A stretch of DNA of 21,308 nt from positions 47,868,630 to 47,889,937 of the forward strand of contig JANKJI010000006.1 in the NCBI GenBank assembly GCA_024626585.1, in the 5' to 3' direction. Every line of letters begins with the position of its first letter. Position 1 is the stretch's first letter. The translations under genes were made by a program, and so were the position numbers. The notes below the pieces were generated by a model. The model did not search any database. It saw only the letters and a list, made by a program, of their open reading frames with translations, and was not told where the DNA came from. This document shows positions 20,045 to 21,308 of the stretch, piece by piece. The DNA comes from Ginkgo biloba. Lineage: Eukaryota; Streptophyta; Ginkgoopsida; Ginkgoales; Ginkgoaceae.

Positions 20045-20640
20045 AGGTTATATAAGTCCAAATATGATTAAAATAATGTGGTTATCTCTAATAATTCACA
20101 AGTTCTTTTCATTCATACTGAATAAGAAAACTTATTATATCTAACTACACTAATTCTAAGGCTAGATATTAATCCTTCGATATCTAATCCCTCCACATCC
20201 ATGTCTTTATCAACATCACTAAGGGATACATAAACTTTTATCCCATCATCATAAAGTGATCCAAACTTGCCTCCCTATCATATTTATCCAACACAACATG
20301 GTTTGTCTTCATCTAATAAATGTCTTAAAGTTACCACAATTTTCTTAAGATTTTAGCTTGTTATTAGATTTTTTTCTTAGGAACCTCTTAATGAAGAATC
20401 CCATTCGCACTTAGTCCTAGTTATTAAAATTATTTTTTTTCATCCCTTTATATATATGAAAGTGATGGGGCACTCCTCAATTTCATATGGTAAGCAATCT
20501 CTATGAGATGAGTTTCATCATAAATATGGTTAGACATATATTTAACAAGTATATTTTAAATTTGAAGAATATGAGTTCTTTCCCCTTCAAATATTTTGTA
20601 AGGAGTGTATTTTACATCCATTCCCTAACAAATTTTAAGA
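20045..20640. other. AT-rich DNA downstream of the protease fossil, no gene recognised
   Basis: I expected reverse transcriptase here if the element continued, but recognised no such motif in any frame. Short Pro/Ser/His-containing readings near 20180-20300 may be inter-domain polyprotein debris. Confidence 0.4.
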
Positions 20641-20661
20641 GGGTAACATCATGATGTACCC
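20641..20661. repeat. Palindrome at the edge of a compositional change
   Basis: GGGTAACATCATGATGTACCC contains the perfect 12-bp palindrome ACATCATGATGT, flanked by GGGT and ACCC with one extra base on the left. It lies where the strongly AT-rich fossil gives way to the CpG-keeping terminal segment, so it may mark an insertion edge. Confidence 0.5.
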
Positions 20662-20878
20662 ACTTGGTGCTGGAGGATTTGATAGAGTATAGCGAAAGCG
20701 AATTAATCAATCTCTAAGGGGATAATCTAGTTCTTACTATTGCAGTCTCTTATAGAATGATAAATCTTAGCTGTCTGTGAAATTGTAAGATGTGACTATG
20801 TACGGTCTGTTAGAAATATCACAATGCATGATTGCACATTGTTTTAAAGCTTCAACACATATATATGCGCTCTTAAAG

Positions 20879-20910
20879 CACGCATTAGTGATGCATTGTG
20901 TGAATGCGTG
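20879..20910. repeat. Inverted repeat CACGCATT / AATGCGTG
   Basis: Perfect 8-bp arms (20879-20886 and 20903-20910) with a 16-base spacer that contains the palindrome ATGCAT. Both arms keep an intact CpG. The function is unknown. Confidence 0.55.
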
Positions 20911-21091
20911 TGTTTGTGTGTTGTGACCTACAATACTCTAAAACTCTAAGAAAACTCATCAGGAGCGTCCTGCCACCTGCATAGTTCCCAAAGTCTGCTA
21001 TGTGCTTACTCAGAAGTCATTATCAAATCTTGTAAAGATTCCCTAGATGCTATGGAATGAATCTAATAGATTATGTGTAGATCTACCTGTA

Positions 21092-21116
21092 AGATGGAGA
21101 ATAGACTTCTCCATCT
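21092..21116. repeat. Strong hairpin, 10-bp stem and 5-base loop
   Basis: AGATGGAGAA (21092-21101), loop TAGAC, TTCTCCATCT (21107-21116). The perfect stem with a short loop would form a stable RNA hairpin on either strand. It lies in the CpG-retaining terminal segment. It might belong to an LTR transcript, but no associated gene is visible. Confidence 0.7.
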
Positions 21117-21156
21117 AGTTTAGCCAGAACATCTTGCCCAATTAACTAGGAGGCAC

Positions 21157-21169
21157 AGGGATAATCCCT
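21157..21169. repeat. Short palindrome AGGGAT-A-ATCCCT
   Basis: Six-base arms around one central A, set between CAC and GTG. It lies about 40 bases from the 21092-21116 hairpin, adding to the concentration of inverted repeats in this segment. Confidence 0.5.
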
Positions 21170-21308
21170 AGTGTACCTCAAACACATGAATGTGTGTGTG
21201 AAGGAGTGTATTATGTGCAAATGAATGCGTGAACTAAGTGTGAAAGAAAACACACAAGCAAGACCCCCTTAATTGATTAATCTAAAGAAGATAAGTTTAT
21301 ATTTAAAT

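Larger units (their letters stand above)
20662..21308. other. CpG-retaining terminal segment, possibly part of a younger LTR element
   Basis: Unlike most of the window, this segment keeps CpG sites (for example AGCGAAAGCG, GTACGG, ATGCGC, CACGCATT, GGAGCGTCC, AATGCG twice) and has a more even base composition. No reading frame of note is present on either strand. It has GT-rich runs (20905-20930 and 21188-21203) and several inverted repeats. It may be an LTR or untranslated part of an element continuing beyond the right edge. TGTTAGAAATATC at about 20809 resembles copia LTR starts, but no partner copy lies in the window. Confidence 0.4.

Noticed and set aside
20662-20700. TGGTGCTGGAGGAT after the 20641 palindrome considered as a tRNA primer-binding site
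   Set aside because: It begins TGG like a primer site, but I could not match it to a specific tRNA end and no LTR end precedes it convincingly.

Overview
This looks like nuclear DNA from a land plant with a large, repeat-filled genome. It is very AT-rich, mostly poor in CpG, rich in TA-type simple repeats, and full of old repeats decayed mainly by C-to-T and G-to-A changes. The one recognisable gene-derived sequence is a plant-type NAD(P)H:quinone reductase with a spliced exon structure. A gymnosperm is a reasonable guess but cannot be proved from this sequence. I found no intact protein-coding gene, no rRNA or CRISPR array, and nothing bacterial. The open reading frames that exist are short and mostly arise by chance.

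Layout. (1) 1-3440: AT-rich intergenic DNA with simple repeats and no recognisable gene. (2) About 3490-4170: two coding-like but broken patches of unknown identity. (3) 4422-5249, minus strand: a pseudogene of the flavodoxin-like NAD(P)H:quinone reductase family (NQR), with preserved splice sites, a clear C-terminus and a possible TATA box. Two internal deletions and at least two stops or frameshifts break it. (4) About 4616-13560: a head-to-tail array of four diverged units. The most complete unit is about 2.9 kb and consists of part of the NQR gene plus its upstream DNA. Units 3 and 4 still carry strongly decayed NQR exon 3 and exon 1 remnants, while unit 2 has lost them. Smaller tandem duplications of about 286, 211 and 317 bp sit inside units 3 and 4. 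(5) About 13560-16900: AT-rich decayed repeat DNA with a copia-like polypurine/LTR junction candidate, a short coding-like patch and a strong hairpin. (6) About 17200-20040, plus strand: a heavily decayed LTR-retrotransposon gag-protease region. It has an N/P/Q/Y-rich segment, a basic N-rich segment ending in a zinc-knuckle-like remnant, and a retropepsin-like segment with a damaged active site. (7) About 20660-21308: a sequence that keeps CpG dinucleotides and holds several perfect inverted repeats. It is probably a younger insertion, or the edge of something continuing beyond the window.

How the parts relate. The main story is segmental. A NQR gene, transcribed from the minus strand, was caught in local tandem duplication whose breakpoint lies inside exon 3. 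The duplicated copies then decayed as methylated DNA while the array kept rearranging. The rest is retrotransposon debris. I see no evidence of a novel functional system. The best candidate for a second look is the NQR-derived array.
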